Notes: generated from the letters alone by a model not told the origin. A stretch of 64,000 bases of DNA from Nocardia higoensis NBRC 100133 (GCF_000308595.1 NZ_BAGA01000058.1:62001-126000), one strand, 5' to 3'; shown: positions 20,056-29,588, numbered from the stretch's first letter. Program-made: numbers and translations.

Positions 20056-20895
20056 TTACTGGGCGGGCAGATGCGCCTGAATCCACCGTTGGACGTCGGC
20101 GAGCACGGTGTCGCGCTCGGGCTCGTTGAAGACCTCGTGGTAGAGACCGTCGTAGCGGATCACCGTGAGATCCTTCGCGCCCGCGCCGCGCTCGAGCATG
20201 TCCGAGCTGGACGGCGCGGCGAGGGTGTCGGAACTGCCGTGCAGTACCAGCGTCGGCACGGTCAGCGCGGCCAGCCTGCCCTTCACCGTGCCGGTGGCGG
20301 CCAGGATCTCGGCGCCGGTGCGCGCGGGCAGCTTGCCGCGGAACACCAGCGGATCGTTGTCGTAGGCGGCCACCACGGCCGGATCACGGCTGATCGTCGA
20401 CGAATCGAGCTGGAGCACACCGAGATTCGGGGTCAGCTTCGACAGCACCGGCGCGAACAGCCGTTGCAGCGGGTTGCCGACCGGGATGTCCAGCGGCGGC
20501 GCGGAGACGATGATCCCGGCCACGTCGATCGGCGCGCGGGTCGCCAGGTACAGCACGATGAGGCTGCCCATGGAATGCCCGAGCAGGAACACCGGGACGT
20601 CGGGATGTTGCTGCCGGGCGATCGCTCGCAACTGTTCGACATTGTCCGCGGCACCGTCGACGGAGTCCAGATTCGCCGGGTGGCCGCCGGACCTGCCGTG
20701 CCCGATGTGGTCGAGCGCGTACACCGCATACCCGGCCCCGGCCAGCGTCTCGCCCACGTATTCGTACCGGCCCGAGTGCTCGGCGACGCCGTGCACCAGG
20801 ACGGTCACCGCGCGGGCCGATCCCTCGGGAAGCCGAGCCCGCCAGAAGATCCGGCCGCCCCGGCCCTCGAACGCGTCTTCCCTGGTCTGGCTCAC
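20056..20895 (-). CDS. Alpha/beta-hydrolase, monoacylglycerol lipase type
   Basis: A 279-residue serine hydrolase. Motifs: VLVHGVAEHSGRYEYVGETLAGAGYAVYALDHIGHGRS, the nucleophile motif GHSMGS (about residue 106), the acid in VLHGSSDTLAAP and His in DGLYHEVFNEPE. These are typical of bacterial monoacylglycerol lipases, including M. tuberculosis Rv0183, which release fatty acids from monoacylglycerols. The ATG overlaps the stop of the upstream M20 gene as ATGA, so translation is coupled. It is probably cytosolic or loosely membrane-bound; no signal peptide is seen. Confidence 0.9.
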   Translation of the reverse strand: MSQTREDAFEGRGGRIFWRARLPEGSARAVTVLVHGVAEHSGRYEYVGETLAGAGYAVYALDHIGHGRSGGHPANLDSVDGAADNVEQLRAIARQQHPDVPVFLLGHSMGSLIVLYLATRAPIDVAGIIVSAPPLDIPVGNPLQRLFAPVLSKLTPNLGVLQLDSSTISRDPAVVAAYDNDPLVFRGKLPARTGAEILAATGTVKGRLAALTVPTLVLHGSSDTLAAPSSSDMLERGAGAKDLTVIRYDGLYHEVFNEPERDTVLADVQRWIQAHLPAQ

Positions 20896-22334
20896 CGCAG
20901 TTCCTCTCCGATCGGACCGGCCGCGAGCTCCTCGATCAGTCGCCGGTCGAATTCGATGAGGCGAGCGTAGTTGAGTCGCGAGATCCGTTCATCGGTTCCG
21001 TGGATCGTCGCGAGGTCGGCCTCGGTGAGCACGATGGGCGCGAAATTGCAGCGCGTCGCCGCCAGCCCGTCGTAGTGCCTCGAGTCCGTCGCGCCCGGCA
21101 CCAGACCGCTGGTGGCCGCGGCGCCGGGGACCACCTCGCGGGCCAGTCGCGCGACGAGCTCGAACGCCGGACCCGGGCTCTCGGTGCGCGACGGCTCCGA
21201 GGACATGCCCGCCAGCTCGACGGTCACACCGGGATCGCCGATCACCCGGCGGCAGTGTTCGAGCACCCCGGCCACCGAATCACCGGGCAGGATACGGAAA
21301 TTGATCAACGCCTCGGCGTGCTGGGGCAGCACATTGGCCTTCACGCCCCCGCGGATCACCGTGGGGGCGGTGGTGGTGCGGACCATCGCCTCGGTCTGCG
21401 GCCGCGCGGCCATCACCCGCGTGATCAGCGGTCGCGCCGCTCCCGCCGCGCCGAGCAGCAGCCGTCGCGCCGGCGGCAGCACCCCGCGCAGCCGGGCCAG
21501 CATGTCGGCGGTGACCGGCGGGACCCGCAACGGCATCGGCCGGTCCTGCACCCGCGCCACCGCCCGGGCGAGCCGCCCCACCGCCGTCTGCTTGCCCGGC
21601 ATCGACGAATGCCCGCCGAGCTCGCGCACCGACAACCGCACGGTGGCATAACCCTTTTCGCCCACCATGATCGAGGCCACCGGGACGTGCACGCCGTCGG
21701 CGATGCCCTCGGTGATCACCCCGCCTTCGTCGAGCAGCAGATCCGCCCGCACTCCCGCCTCACGCAGGTGCTCGGCCATCCGGACCGCGCCCGCGTCGCC
21801 GAACACCTCTTCATCGTGCCCGAAGGCCAGGTACACCGTGTGCTTCGGCCCGATACCGGCCTCGAGCGCGCCCTCGACGGCTTCCAGCAGGGCGATCATC
21901 CGGCTCTTGTCGTCGATCGCGCCGCGACCCCAGATGAACTCCTCGTCGACGACACCGGCGAACGGAGGACGCGACCACCCCTCGCCCACCGGCACCACGT
22001 CCTGGTGCGCGAGCAGAATCGCCGATACCCGCTCCGGCTCGGCGCCCGCCCAGCGGTAGAGCCTGCTGTGCCCGAACGTCCGCAATTCCAGTTCGGCGTG
22101 CACACGCGGGAAGGAAGCCTCGAGGTGGGCGGCCAGCCGGACGAATTCCCCGTCGGCGCTCTCGTCGGGTTCCTCACCGATCCCGGAGACGGTCGCGCAC
22201 CGCAACGCGGCGGCCAAGCGCTCGGCGACCGCGTCGTCGACCGCTTCGAGAGTCCGGGGGTTCCCCGTCCCCGATGCCTGCGCTGTCATCGCCACATCCC
22301 GTCCAGGTCGCCCGCCGTCCACTGCCTCGTTCAT
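20892..22334 (-). CDS. M20-family metallopeptidase (carboxypeptidase S-like)
   Basis: A 480-residue dizinc peptidase of the M20/M25/M40 group. Metal-site motifs: LLAHQDVVPVGEGW (His, Asp), WGRGAIDDKSRMIALLEA (bridging Asp), FGHDEEVFGDAGA (catalytic Glu-Glu), LLLDEGG and PIVLTEADLATIHGTDER near the end (His). The dimerisation-lid region follows GGHSSMPGKQTAVG. Such enzymes cleave dipeptides or N-acyl amino acids. About 25 residues precede the conserved domain; an internal ATG at 22289 is possible. It is the first gene of a three-gene operon with the lipase and ribH. Confidence 0.9.
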   Translation of the reverse strand: MNEAVDGGRPGRDVAMTAQASGTGNPRTLEAVDDAVAERLAAALRCATVSGIGEEPDESADGEFVRLAAHLEASFPRVHAELELRTFGHSRLYRWAGAEPERVSAILLAHQDVVPVGEGWSRPPFAGVVDEEFIWGRGAIDDKSRMIALLEAVEGALEAGIGPKHTVYLAFGHDEEVFGDAGAVRMAEHLREAGVRADLLLDEGGVITEGIADGVHVPVASIMVGEKGYATVRLSVRELGGHSSMPGKQTAVGRLARAVARVQDRPMPLRVPPVTADMLARLRGVLPPARRLLLGAAGAARPLITRVMAARPQTEAMVRTTTAPTVIRGGVKANVLPQHAEALINFRILPGDSVAGVLEHCRRVIGDPGVTVELAGMSSEPSRTESPGPAFELVARLAREVVPGAAATSGLVPGATDSRHYDGLAATRCNFAPIVLTEADLATIHGTDERISRLNYARLIEFDRRLIEELAAGPIGEELR

Positions 22335-22483
22335 ACCGCACCGGACACGTCTGCGGGGGAGATCAGGTCGGCCCGAGCGCGCCGCGGACGCCCGGCCGGC
22401 GCGCGGTTCCCGAGATCGACCCGGCAGGACGATCGGATCGACGGGGTTCCGGTTCCGGTGACCCTGGGGAATATCGGAACGGA

Positions 22484-24055
22484 CTACCCGGCCCCGTGGT
22501 GGCCGGACCGGCGAGGAGAGCGACGGCGTCCCCGGTGGAACGACGCCGAGACAGACAAGGCCGCCGCGGCGACGAGGAGCGGCAGGATGCTGACCGTCAG
22601 CATGGTGAGCCGCAGCGCGTCCGCGAAATCCTGCCCGAGGTGCAGTCCGGACGCCTGCCGAATGAGGTTCGGATCGAATCCGCCGCTACCCGGGCTGAGT
22701 GCCAGGCTGTTGCGCACGGCGTCCACCGTCCGTTCGGCCTCGGTCGCCGACAGCCCGCGTGATTCGGCGTCGGCCAGCCACTCCTGCCGGAAGAAGATCC
22801 GCAGCAGGAGCAGGTAGACGGTGGGCCCCAGCGCGTAGCCGGTCATCCCCGAGGCCAGTTGCGCCGAAGCCACCGCGCCGGAATGCCCGGGTGGTGCTTC
22901 GGCGAGGACCGTCTCCGACACCGCGGTCGAGGTGACCAGTGCGCCCAGATTGCACAGCCAGATGGCCGCGACCAGCAACCAGAGCGCCATCGTCGGGCTG
23001 ACCGTCCCCGCCATCAGCAGCCCGCTCACCGCCAGCACCACCAGACCGGTGACCAGAACCGGTGCCGGGCTGTGCTTTTCGATCACGCGCCCGGCCAGGA
23101 TCAGCGCGCCGGCGATCAGCAGGGTACCGGGCAGGTACAACAGGCCGATCGATTCGGGTGAGAGCGCGAGCACCACGCTGCCGAACTGCCCAAGGGCGAT
23201 GCCAAGCCCGGCGGCCAGGAAGTTCAGCGTGAGGGTCGCCACGAGCGCCACGCTGAACGCGCGGCTGCCGAACAATGCCGGATCCAACGCCGGTTCGGGG
23301 GTGCGGCGTTCATGGCGCACGAAGAGCACGGCGGCCACCACGGCGATCACCATCGGCAGCACGGTCTGGGGCCGCGATATGCCGTTCTGCGCCGCCGCGA
23401 GGCCGATGACCAGGGCGAGCAGAGCCGCTCCGACCAGGATCACGCCGGCCACGTCGAGCCGGCCGCGTTGTTGCGCCGGAGCCTCGGGAACATACCGGGA
23501 GGTCAGCCACAACGACATCACGCACAGCAGCGGGGCGAGCAGGAACAGCACCCGCCAGCCCGCCGCCGCCACCGCCCAGCCGGTCACCGCGGGGGTCACC
23601 CCGCACAGGACCATCTCGACGGCCATGAACGCGCCGATGGCCGCGGGTCTCTTCTGCTCCGGCACCGAGGTTTTGAGCAGCGCCAGCGGCACACCGAGCA
23701 GCGCCGTCATCCCGACTCCGGCCAGCAGGCGCATCACCAGCAGGAAGCCCAGGCCCGGCGAGAACACCGACAGCAGGTCGGCGATCATGACGACGACCAG
23801 CCCCCACCTCAGCAACCGCTTCAGCCCGAAGGCGTCCCCGAGATTGCCCGCGGCCAGGACCGCGGCAGCCATCACCAGCGTCGCCGCACCTCCCAGCACC
23901 CCGATTAGCTGCGCCGGGACGTCCAGCGCCCGGCTCACCGCGGGCAGATTCAGGTTGAGCACCAAGGGGTCGACGACGGTGATGGTGAAGGCGATGGCGA
24001 GCGCGAGGACGATCGGCGTCGTCTTCGCATCGCCGCGCGACCTGATCGCGGGCAC
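22484..24055 (-). CDS. MFS transporter, DHA2-like (14-TM drug/H+ antiporter type)
   Basis: A 523-residue major facilitator with about 14 membrane segments. The first helix is VLALAIAFTITVVDPLVLNLNLPAVSRAL, close to the usual DHA2 motif 'fm..LD.tIvnvALP.i...L'. The A motif region is GNLGDAFGLKRLLRWG, and the antiporter motif C region is AVEMVLCGVTPAVTGWAVAAAGWRVLFLL. Substrate cannot be told. The start is GTG 24055, with AGGAGG six bases upstream; this ribosome-binding site lies inside the short upstream gene. It is the last gene of the P-type ATPase operon. Confidence 0.88.
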   Translation of the reverse strand: MPAIRSRGDAKTTPIVLALAIAFTITVVDPLVLNLNLPAVSRALDVPAQLIGVLGGAATLVMAAAVLAAGNLGDAFGLKRLLRWGLVVVMIADLLSVFSPGLGFLLVMRLLAGVGMTALLGVPLALLKTSVPEQKRPAAIGAFMAVEMVLCGVTPAVTGWAVAAAGWRVLFLLAPLLCVMSLWLTSRYVPEAPAQQRGRLDVAGVILVGAALLALVIGLAAAQNGISRPQTVLPMVIAVVAAVLFVRHERRTPEPALDPALFGSRAFSVALVATLTLNFLAAGLGIALGQFGSVVLALSPESIGLLYLPGTLLIAGALILAGRVIEKHSPAPVLVTGLVVLAVSGLLMAGTVSPTMALWLLVAAIWLCNLGALVTSTAVSETVLAEAPPGHSGAVASAQLASGMTGYALGPTVYLLLLRIFFRQEWLADAESRGLSATEAERTVDAVRNSLALSPGSGGFDPNLIRQASGLHLGQDFADALRLTMLTVSILPLLVAAAALSVSASFHRGRRRSPRRSGHHGAG

Positions 24056-24378
24056 CGTGCGCCTCCTGTCCCGTCCGAGCCGGAGGTGGCGGCGTCGGCG
24101 CCGTCACCGGAGCGTGGGGTGTTCACCCCGGCCCGAATGTCACCACCAGAACGTCGCGATATGTGGTCCGGGGCGAGCGCGTCCCAGTGGGCATGGAACC
24201 GCTCCCAGATGTCGTCCGTCGCGCCGAGCAACGATGTCGTGACAGCCGCGGGGACGAGATGGACGCCGCGGGTCACCAGATCCCCGCGCACCGTCGCCAC
24301 CCGCCGATCCGGGTTTGCGGCTTCGGGAGCCGCCGCGGCCTTCGGCGCCGCCGGCGAGCCGCTGGTCGTGCCGTTCAT
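23950..24378 (-). CDS. Short unknown protein coupled to the P-type ATPase
   Basis: An open frame of 142 codons whose ATG (24376-24378) overlaps the ATPase stop as ATGA. The first 75 residues look protein-like (DRRVATVRGDLVTRGVHLVPAAVTTSLLGATDDIWERFHAHWDALAPD). After about residue 105 it becomes Arg/Ser/Pro repeats where it runs over the start of the MFS gene, so the true product may be shorter, or a frameshift may have extended it. I do not recognise the family. The tight overlap argues that the N-terminal part is translated. Confidence 0.5.
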   Translation of the reverse strand: MNGTTSGSPAAPKAAAAPEAANPDRRVATVRGDLVTRGVHLVPAAVTTSLLGATDDIWERFHAHWDALAPDHISRRSGGDIRAGVNTPRSGDGADAATSGSDGTGGARCPRSGRAAMRRRRRSSSRSPSPSPSPSSTPWCST

Positions 24379-27300
24379 GGAAGCGCGCCGTCCACCGCGC
24401 GCCCGGCGACATCGAGGCCGGGCATCCGGGCCAGCAGCCCGGGGGCGAGTCCGGCGGCGGCGGTCGCGGCGGCGGCCGATCCCAGCGCCAGGGCCCAGCC
24501 GACCGGGCCGACGGGCACGCAGCCGAGGAAGTGGCTGATCCCGGGGGTGCTGATCAGCACGCCCATGACGACGAGGGATCCCGCGGCGGTCGAGACGACG
24601 AGCGGGCTGCGGGAGTCGATGAGCGTTTGGCCGAGCTGGCTGCCGACGAGCGCGATCAGGGCGACGGTGGACGCCCGTCGCGGCCGTCCGGTGAGCCGTG
24701 CCGCAGCCCACGCCGCGGTGGCTCCGGCAGCGGTGGCGGTGCCGCGGATGGCGATGGTGCGCAGGAGTGCGGACTGGTCCGTTGCGTGCGCGGCGCCCGC
24801 CGCGTAGTGGTTCCCGTTGTGGTCCTGGGCGTTGTGCTCCGGGGAGGCGACGGCGAGGGCAGCCGCGGGCAGCGCGTCGGTCAACATGTTCACCAGGATC
24901 AGTTGCCGCGCGTTGAGCGGCGAGTGTCCGGTGATCAGGCTGCCCAGCAACGCGAAAGCCACTTCGCCCGCGTTTCCTCCGAGTAGCACGGCCACGGCGG
25001 CCTCCACCCGGCGCCACAACTGGCGGCCCTCGTCCAGCCCGTCGAGCAGGGCGCCCACCCGGCCGTCGAGCAGGACGATATCGGCGGCGCCGCGGGCCGG
25101 GTCGCTGCCGCGGGAGGCGACCCCGATGCCCACGCTGGCCGCGCGGATGGCGGCGGCGTCGTTGGCGCCGTCGCCGACCATCGCGGTCACCCGTCCGGTC
25201 CGCTCCAGGGTCTGCACGATCTGCACCTTGTTCTCCGGAGACATCCGGGCGAAGACCAGGTAGTCCGTGACGGCGTGTTCTTGTTCGGTCTTCGACAGCG
25301 TGTCCCACTCGGCTCCGCTGATCACCTGGTCCGGGGTGATCGGCATGCCGAGTTCCCCGGCGATGGCGAACGCGGTGACGGGATGATCTCCGGTGATCAG
25401 GCGGACCGCGATGTTCTGCTCGCGCAGAGCCGGGATCAATCCGATGGCGTCGGCGCGCGGCGTGTCGGACAACCCGAGCAGGCCGACCGGTTGTAGCCGA
25501 TGCTCCGCCAGTTCGCCGAGGATGCCCGGGTCGGCGGCCGATGCCTCGGCGTGACGAGCCGTGATCTCGCGTTGGCCGACAGCGATGACCCGCAGTCCGG
25601 CGGCGGCCATCGACCGCACCCGCGCGGCGATGCCGGGATCCGGATCGGTGTAGGCGGCGAGCACGGCTTCGGGGGCGCCCTTGACGGCGAGATGCGTCCC
25701 GGCGATCGCCGCCGCGTAGGAGCGGCCCGACCGGAACGGCAGGTACGCCTCCCGCCGACCTTCCTCGTCCTGCACGTTCGCCGCGTCGGCGGCTTCGACG
25801 ATCGCGATATCGGTGGCGTGGTCGGGCGGACCGCCGTTCTCCGACCGTGCTGTACGCGCCGCGTAGGCCAGCACCTGTTCCCGGGAGAACCCGGGCGCGG
25901 GTTCGACCGCCGAGACGCGCAGCCGGTTCTCGCTCAGGGTTCCGGTCTTGTCGAAGCACACCACCTCCACGCGGCCGAGTGCCTCGATCGAGCGCGGTTT
26001 GCGGACGAGGGTGGCGGACCTGGTGAGCCGGCGCGCGGCCGACGCCTGTGCCAGGGTGGCCACCAGTGGCAGACCCTCCGGCACCGCGGCGACGGTGATC
26101 GCGACACCGCTGATCACCGCGGCCCGTAATCCGGTTCCGCGGAGCAGGCCGAGTGCGGTCACCAAGGCGCCGCCGCCGAAACTGATCGGCAGCGAGCGCC
26201 GGGTCAACACGCTCAGCTGTGACTGCAATCCCACCTCGCGCACCTCGGCCGGGGCCATGGCGGTGGCCCGCCGCGTCTCGGTGGCCTGCCCCACGGAGGT
26301 CACCAGAACCGTTGCCGTGCCGGTCAACACCGTGGTGCCCGCGTAGAGCATGCAACTGCGTTCGGCCGGCGGCGCACCCGGCGTCGGCTCGGTCTGCTTG
26401 GTCACCGGCAATGATTCGCCGGTCAGCGACGACTCGTCCACTTCGACGCCCGGCGCCTCGAGCAACCGGCCGTCCACCGGGGCCACCTCACCCGGCCGGA
26501 CTTCGATCACGTCGCCCGGCCGCAGCGCCGCGGCGGCGACATCGCGGTAGCGATCCGGGCCGATGATCCGCCGGGCGGGTGGATCCTGCACGGCGAGAAG
26601 TCTTTTCAGCACCCGTTCGGCACGCAGTCGTTGCGTGGCCGAGATCGACGCGTCGAGCATCAGTACCGAACCCACCAGCACCGCGTCCAGCGGCGACCCC
26701 AGCACGGCGCTCGCCGCGGCGCAGGTCGCCAGCACCGGGGTCAGTGGATCGGAGAGTTCGCCGCGCACCGCGCGGACGAAGTCCCTGGTCGACATCACCG
26801 GGCGGCTGCCGAGCAGCCGCGTCATCGGTGCGGTGACCAGTGCGACGGGGCTCGCGCCTTTGGCGGCCGAGTCGGCCTCCGGCGGGGTGGGGAGCAGTCG
26901 GCGGGCTTCGGAGATGGGCATCGCGTGCCACTCGTGACCCGACCGCGATACGGGAAGCGGTGCGTCGAGCACAGCGCGGGCCAGTGCGTATCCGGCCCAC
27001 AGTCCGCCCGCCGCGCCGACGGTCACCGACTCCGCCCCGGTGCCGGGCACCCCGGGCAGCATCAGCAAGGTGCCGAGCAGGGACGCGTTCAGCGAGGCCT
27101 CGACGCCGCGTCGGCTCGCCGACCGGGCGGCCGGAAGCGCTCGCAGTACCCGCCAGACGCCGGTCAGGTCCGCGGCCAGCAGGTGCGCTCCCCACGCCGG
27201 GGCGAGTCCGTCACGGGCGACTCCGATGCCGACGTCGGCCAGCGCGAGTGCGCGCGGCGCGTCCGCCGCCACCACGGCGACGGTGGCGCCGTCGCGTCGG

Positions 27301-28835
27301 AGTTCCGCCACCACCTCGCTCAGCGTCCGATCGAGCGACTCACCGAGTGGACGCAGATCGTCGAAGCCGTTGCGCAGGGAGCGGAGCGCGTCGTCGTCGA
27401 CCGAGATCACCTTGACGCCCGCCCGGCGAGCCTCGGCGATCACCGCCGAGGCGTATCGGTCGTGGACGGAGCTGACCAGGATTCGCGCGTCGCCGTCGGC
27501 CTCCTGCGGGGCGCCGGGCACCGCGGAGATCGGATGCCAGCCGGGCCCCAGCGCGTCGCACGCCACCGAACGACGCGCGGTTTCCCACACCAGGGTGCGG
27601 TTGTGCTCGGGAACACCGAGAACACGGCTGACACCGAGTCTCGCGGTGTACAGGGCTCGCGGGTCGATCACCACCGTGTCCACCCGGTCGAGGCGTCGCA
27701 GCGCGGCCGGTCGCAGTGTCAGCACACCGTGCCGCTCGTTCAGGCCGCGTCCGAGGGTGGCGGCGAACAATTCACGTGCCGAGCGAGTCGCCCTCGGTGC
27801 GGCCACCATCGCCGCGGTGCCCGCGGTCACCGGGTTGCGGGAGAGTGCGCCGAGCCCGGCCGCGGCGGCGAACCCCGCTCGGCCGGCTCGATCCGCATAA
27901 TGCTCGACCAGGCCTTCCGGCCCCGCGTCGGAGCGGACCGGCGGCGGGTATTGCTCGGCGGGCACCCACGGCGCGAAGGTCGGCTCGAGCTCCCGCCATG
28001 CCCGCCGACCGGAGAGCGCCTCTGTCAGCAGTGCCACCCGAGTCGTCGCGTCCACGGCCAGCGACGCCGGTGACAGGCTCAGGGTGTACACCGCCGCGCT
28101 CGCGACCGCGAAGACCACGTCGGCTGCGTCCGTGCCGATCGCGTGCTCGACGACGGCCCGTACCCGTGGTTGGTAGTCGGCCGCGATCACCGGGGCGGCC
28201 ACGGCTCCCGGCAGGTGCGGCAGCCGCAGCAACCGCCCGCCGAGAGTTGCCCACAGCGCGGCGAGCGTGGTGCCCGCGGCGATCAGGTGACCGGCCAGGA
28301 TGACGTCGTCACCGGGCAGGTTGCGTGGTCCGCCACCCGAACCGCGCGCGCCGCAGGACTTTTCGGCATCGTCGATGATTCGGCACAGCGCCTCGGGGGT
28401 GGGGCCGGATCCATCGGAGGTCACCACGATTCGCGACCACGGCCGGTGCAGTTCGGCTCGTCGGACCCCCGGCGTCGAACGGACCGTCTCGAGCACCCGC
28501 TCGCCCAGTGCACGCCCGTCGGAGCTGTCCAGGCCGCGCACTTCGACCCACGTGCTGTTCCTGCCGGACCCATATCGTCGTGCGGGCGCACCTCCGACGG
28601 ACTCGCGCGCAAGGCCCGCCAGCGGGCGGACGACGTCGGGTGGCAAGGCTGCGGCTGCCGCGACAACCCCGGTCGGTGAGCGCAGCAGGGCCCTGCTCAC
28701 ACCGGCCACCGTCCCGGCACCGATGAGCGTGGTGTCGACGGTGATCGCCACTCCGGCGGTGGCGGCCCGCGCGCCGGTGCGTACGCATCGTGCCGGCAGT
28801 GACGCGATTTCCGATATCAGGTGCCCTGCGATCAT
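24375..28835 (-). CDS. Giant cation-transporting P-type ATPase, CtpI-like, with a degenerate N-terminal half
   Basis: About 1486 residues, twice the size of an ordinary P-type ATPase. The C-terminal half is complete: SLTGES (actuator), PEGLP in the membrane segment before the P domain (a P2/Ca-type motif; no CPC), FDKTGTL with the phosphorylated Asp near 959, LITGDHPVTA, and MVGDGANDAAAI near 1225. The N-terminal half repeats the P-domain layout but lacks its residues: VDTVVIDPRALYTARLGVS stands where FDKTGTL should be (about 387), and VAVVAADAPRALALADVGIGVA stands for MVGDGANDAAAI...VGIGVA. Very long ATPases with an extended N-terminus are known in mycobacteria (CtpI). I chose ATG 28835 (MIAGHLIS); ATG 28934 is possible. 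The ion is unknown. Confidence 0.9.
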   Translation of the reverse strand: MIAGHLISEIASLPARCVRTGARAATAGVAITVDTTLIGAGTVAGVSRALLRSPTGVVAAAAALPPDVVRPLAGLARESVGGAPARRYGSGRNSTWVEVRGLDSSDGRALGERVLETVRSTPGVRRAELHRPWSRIVVTSDGSGPTPEALCRIIDDAEKSCGARGSGGGPRNLPGDDVILAGHLIAAGTTLAALWATLGGRLLRLPHLPGAVAAPVIAADYQPRVRAVVEHAIGTDAADVVFAVASAAVYTLSLSPASLAVDATTRVALLTEALSGRRAWRELEPTFAPWVPAEQYPPPVRSDAGPEGLVEHYADRAGRAGFAAAAGLGALSRNPVTAGTAAMVAAPRATRSARELFAATLGRGLNERHGVLTLRPAALRRLDRVDTVVIDPRALYTARLGVSRVLGVPEHNRTLVWETARRSVACDALGPGWHPISAVPGAPQEADGDARILVSSVHDRYASAVIAEARRAGVKVISVDDDALRSLRNGFDDLRPLGESLDRTLSEVVAELRRDGATVAVVAADAPRALALADVGIGVARDGLAPAWGAHLLAADLTGVWRVLRALPAARSASRRGVEASLNASLLGTLLMLPGVPGTGAESVTVGAAGGLWAGYALARAVLDAPLPVSRSGHEWHAMPISEARRLLPTPPEADSAAKGASPVALVTAPMTRLLGSRPVMSTRDFVRAVRGELSDPLTPVLATCAAASAVLGSPLDAVLVGSVLMLDASISATQRLRAERVLKRLLAVQDPPARRIIGPDRYRDVAAAALRPGDVIEVRPGEVAPVDGRLLEAPGVEVDESSLTGESLPVTKQTEPTPGAPPAERSCMLYAGTTVLTGTATVLVTSVGQATETRRATAMAPAEVREVGLQSQLSVLTRRSLPISFGGGALVTALGLLRGTGLRAAVISGVAITVAAVPEGLPLVATLAQASAARRLTRSATLVRKPRSIEALGRVEVVCFDKTGTLSENRLRVSAVEPAPGFSREQVLAYAARTARSENGGPPDHATDIAIVEAADAANVQDEEGRREAYLPFRSGRSYAAAIAGTHLAVKGAPEAVLAAYTDPDPGIAARVRSMAAAGLRVIAVGQREITARHAEASAADPGILGELAEHRLQPVGLLGLSDTPRADAIGLIPALREQNIAVRLITGDHPVTAFAIAGELGMPITPDQVISGAEWDTLSKTEQEHAVTDYLVFARMSPENKVQIVQTLERTGRVTAMVGDGANDAAAIRAASVGIGVASRGSDPARGAADIVLLDGRVGALLDGLDEGRQLWRRVEAAVAVLLGGNAGEVAFALLGSLITGHSPLNARQLILVNMLTDALPAAALAVASPEHNAQDHNGNHYAAGAAHATDQSALLRTIAIRGTATAAGATAAWAAARLTGRPRRASTVALIALVGSQLGQTLIDSRSPLVVSTAAGSLVVMGVLISTPGISHFLGCVPVGPVGWALALGSAAAATAAAGLAPGLLARMPGLDVAGRAVDGALP

Positions 28836-29031
28836 GGTCGCCCGCCCTACCTGTCCGAATCCCGTATCCGAAGCTCTGCGCCCGGCGCCGATGCGTCTCC
28901 GGCACCCTGGGATGGATCTCGCGGTGTTCTTCATGCCCCCGACGACGCCGTCGATGGCGTCACGGGCGGGCCGTTACTCGATATCGATACCGCCGGTTGT
29001 CGTAGCGGTGACGACTCTTCGAATGTACCGG

Positions 29032-29394
29032 TCAGGACTGCCGGTCGGCGGTGGAGGCCATGGCCGCCGTCGGCTCGGACTCCGAGTCGGGCGCGGGTTG
29101 CTGCTCCGGCTTCGCGGCAGCGGCCCGAGCACCGTCGGGGGAGGACTTGGCGTGTTCGGTGATCAGGAGTTGACCGACGCCGATCGCCACGGCGGCCGGC
29201 CATTCGAGCAGACCCGCCGCCACCAGCGCGCCGAGCCCGACGAAGTAGGCCATCTGCTCGGGCCGGGGAATTCCGACGTGGCCCATGCCAGGGAGGCGTA
29301 ACGCGAAGCGTTCGGCGTCGCGGGCCAGGTCCGACATGGTGCGGTGTGATGAAATGGGCTGGTTCGATCGCGGGAGAGATTGTTCTTCGGCCAT
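29032..29394 (-). CDS. Small membrane protein upstream of the P-type ATPase
   Basis: A 120-residue protein with a hydrophobic stretch of about 30 residues (MAYFVGLGALVAAGLLEWPAAVAIGVGQLLI) that could span the membrane once or as a hairpin. It has a cytosolic-looking N-terminus containing RLPGMGHVGIPRPEQ and a polar Ala/Glu/Ser tail. ATG 29394 has AAAGGGGAAA upstream. The ATPase begins about 200 bases downstream on the same strand, so the two are likely in one operon and it may be an accessory subunit. No family is recognised with certainty. Confidence 0.7.
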   Translation of the reverse strand: MAEEQSLPRSNQPISSHRTMSDLARDAERFALRLPGMGHVGIPRPEQMAYFVGLGALVAAGLLEWPAAVAIGVGQLLITEHAKSSPDGARAAAAKPEQQPAPDSESEPTAAMASTADRQS

Positions 29395-29456
29395 GGTTTC
29401 CCCTTTCGTAAACTGCGCGTCTCCCGGGGCCTACTCGAGCATTTTAGTGTCGAGTC

Positions 29457-29588
29457 ATGTCGAATCCCATGGCCGTTGCCGGTCCGGACGCGGTCGTCGG
29501 GGCCGTGGTCAAGCTGCTCACTCCACCGCTGTGCGAGCTGTACGCCGTGCTGATGCGCGTCGGCGTCGTGGTTGTCCTCGACGATTGA
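29457..29588 (+). CDS. Possible 43-residue small protein
   Basis: ATG 29457 opens a frame of 43 codons ending at TGA 29586-29588. The product has a hydrophobic C-terminal half (LLTPPLCELYAVLMRVGVVVVLDD). About 84% of third positions are G or C, as in real genes here. It lies in the 324-base gap between the two minus-strand genes around it, in the opposite direction. No clear ribosome-binding site is seen, so support is weak. Confidence 0.25.
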   Translation: MSNPMAVAGPDAVVGAVVKLLTPPLCELYAVLMRVGVVVVLDD

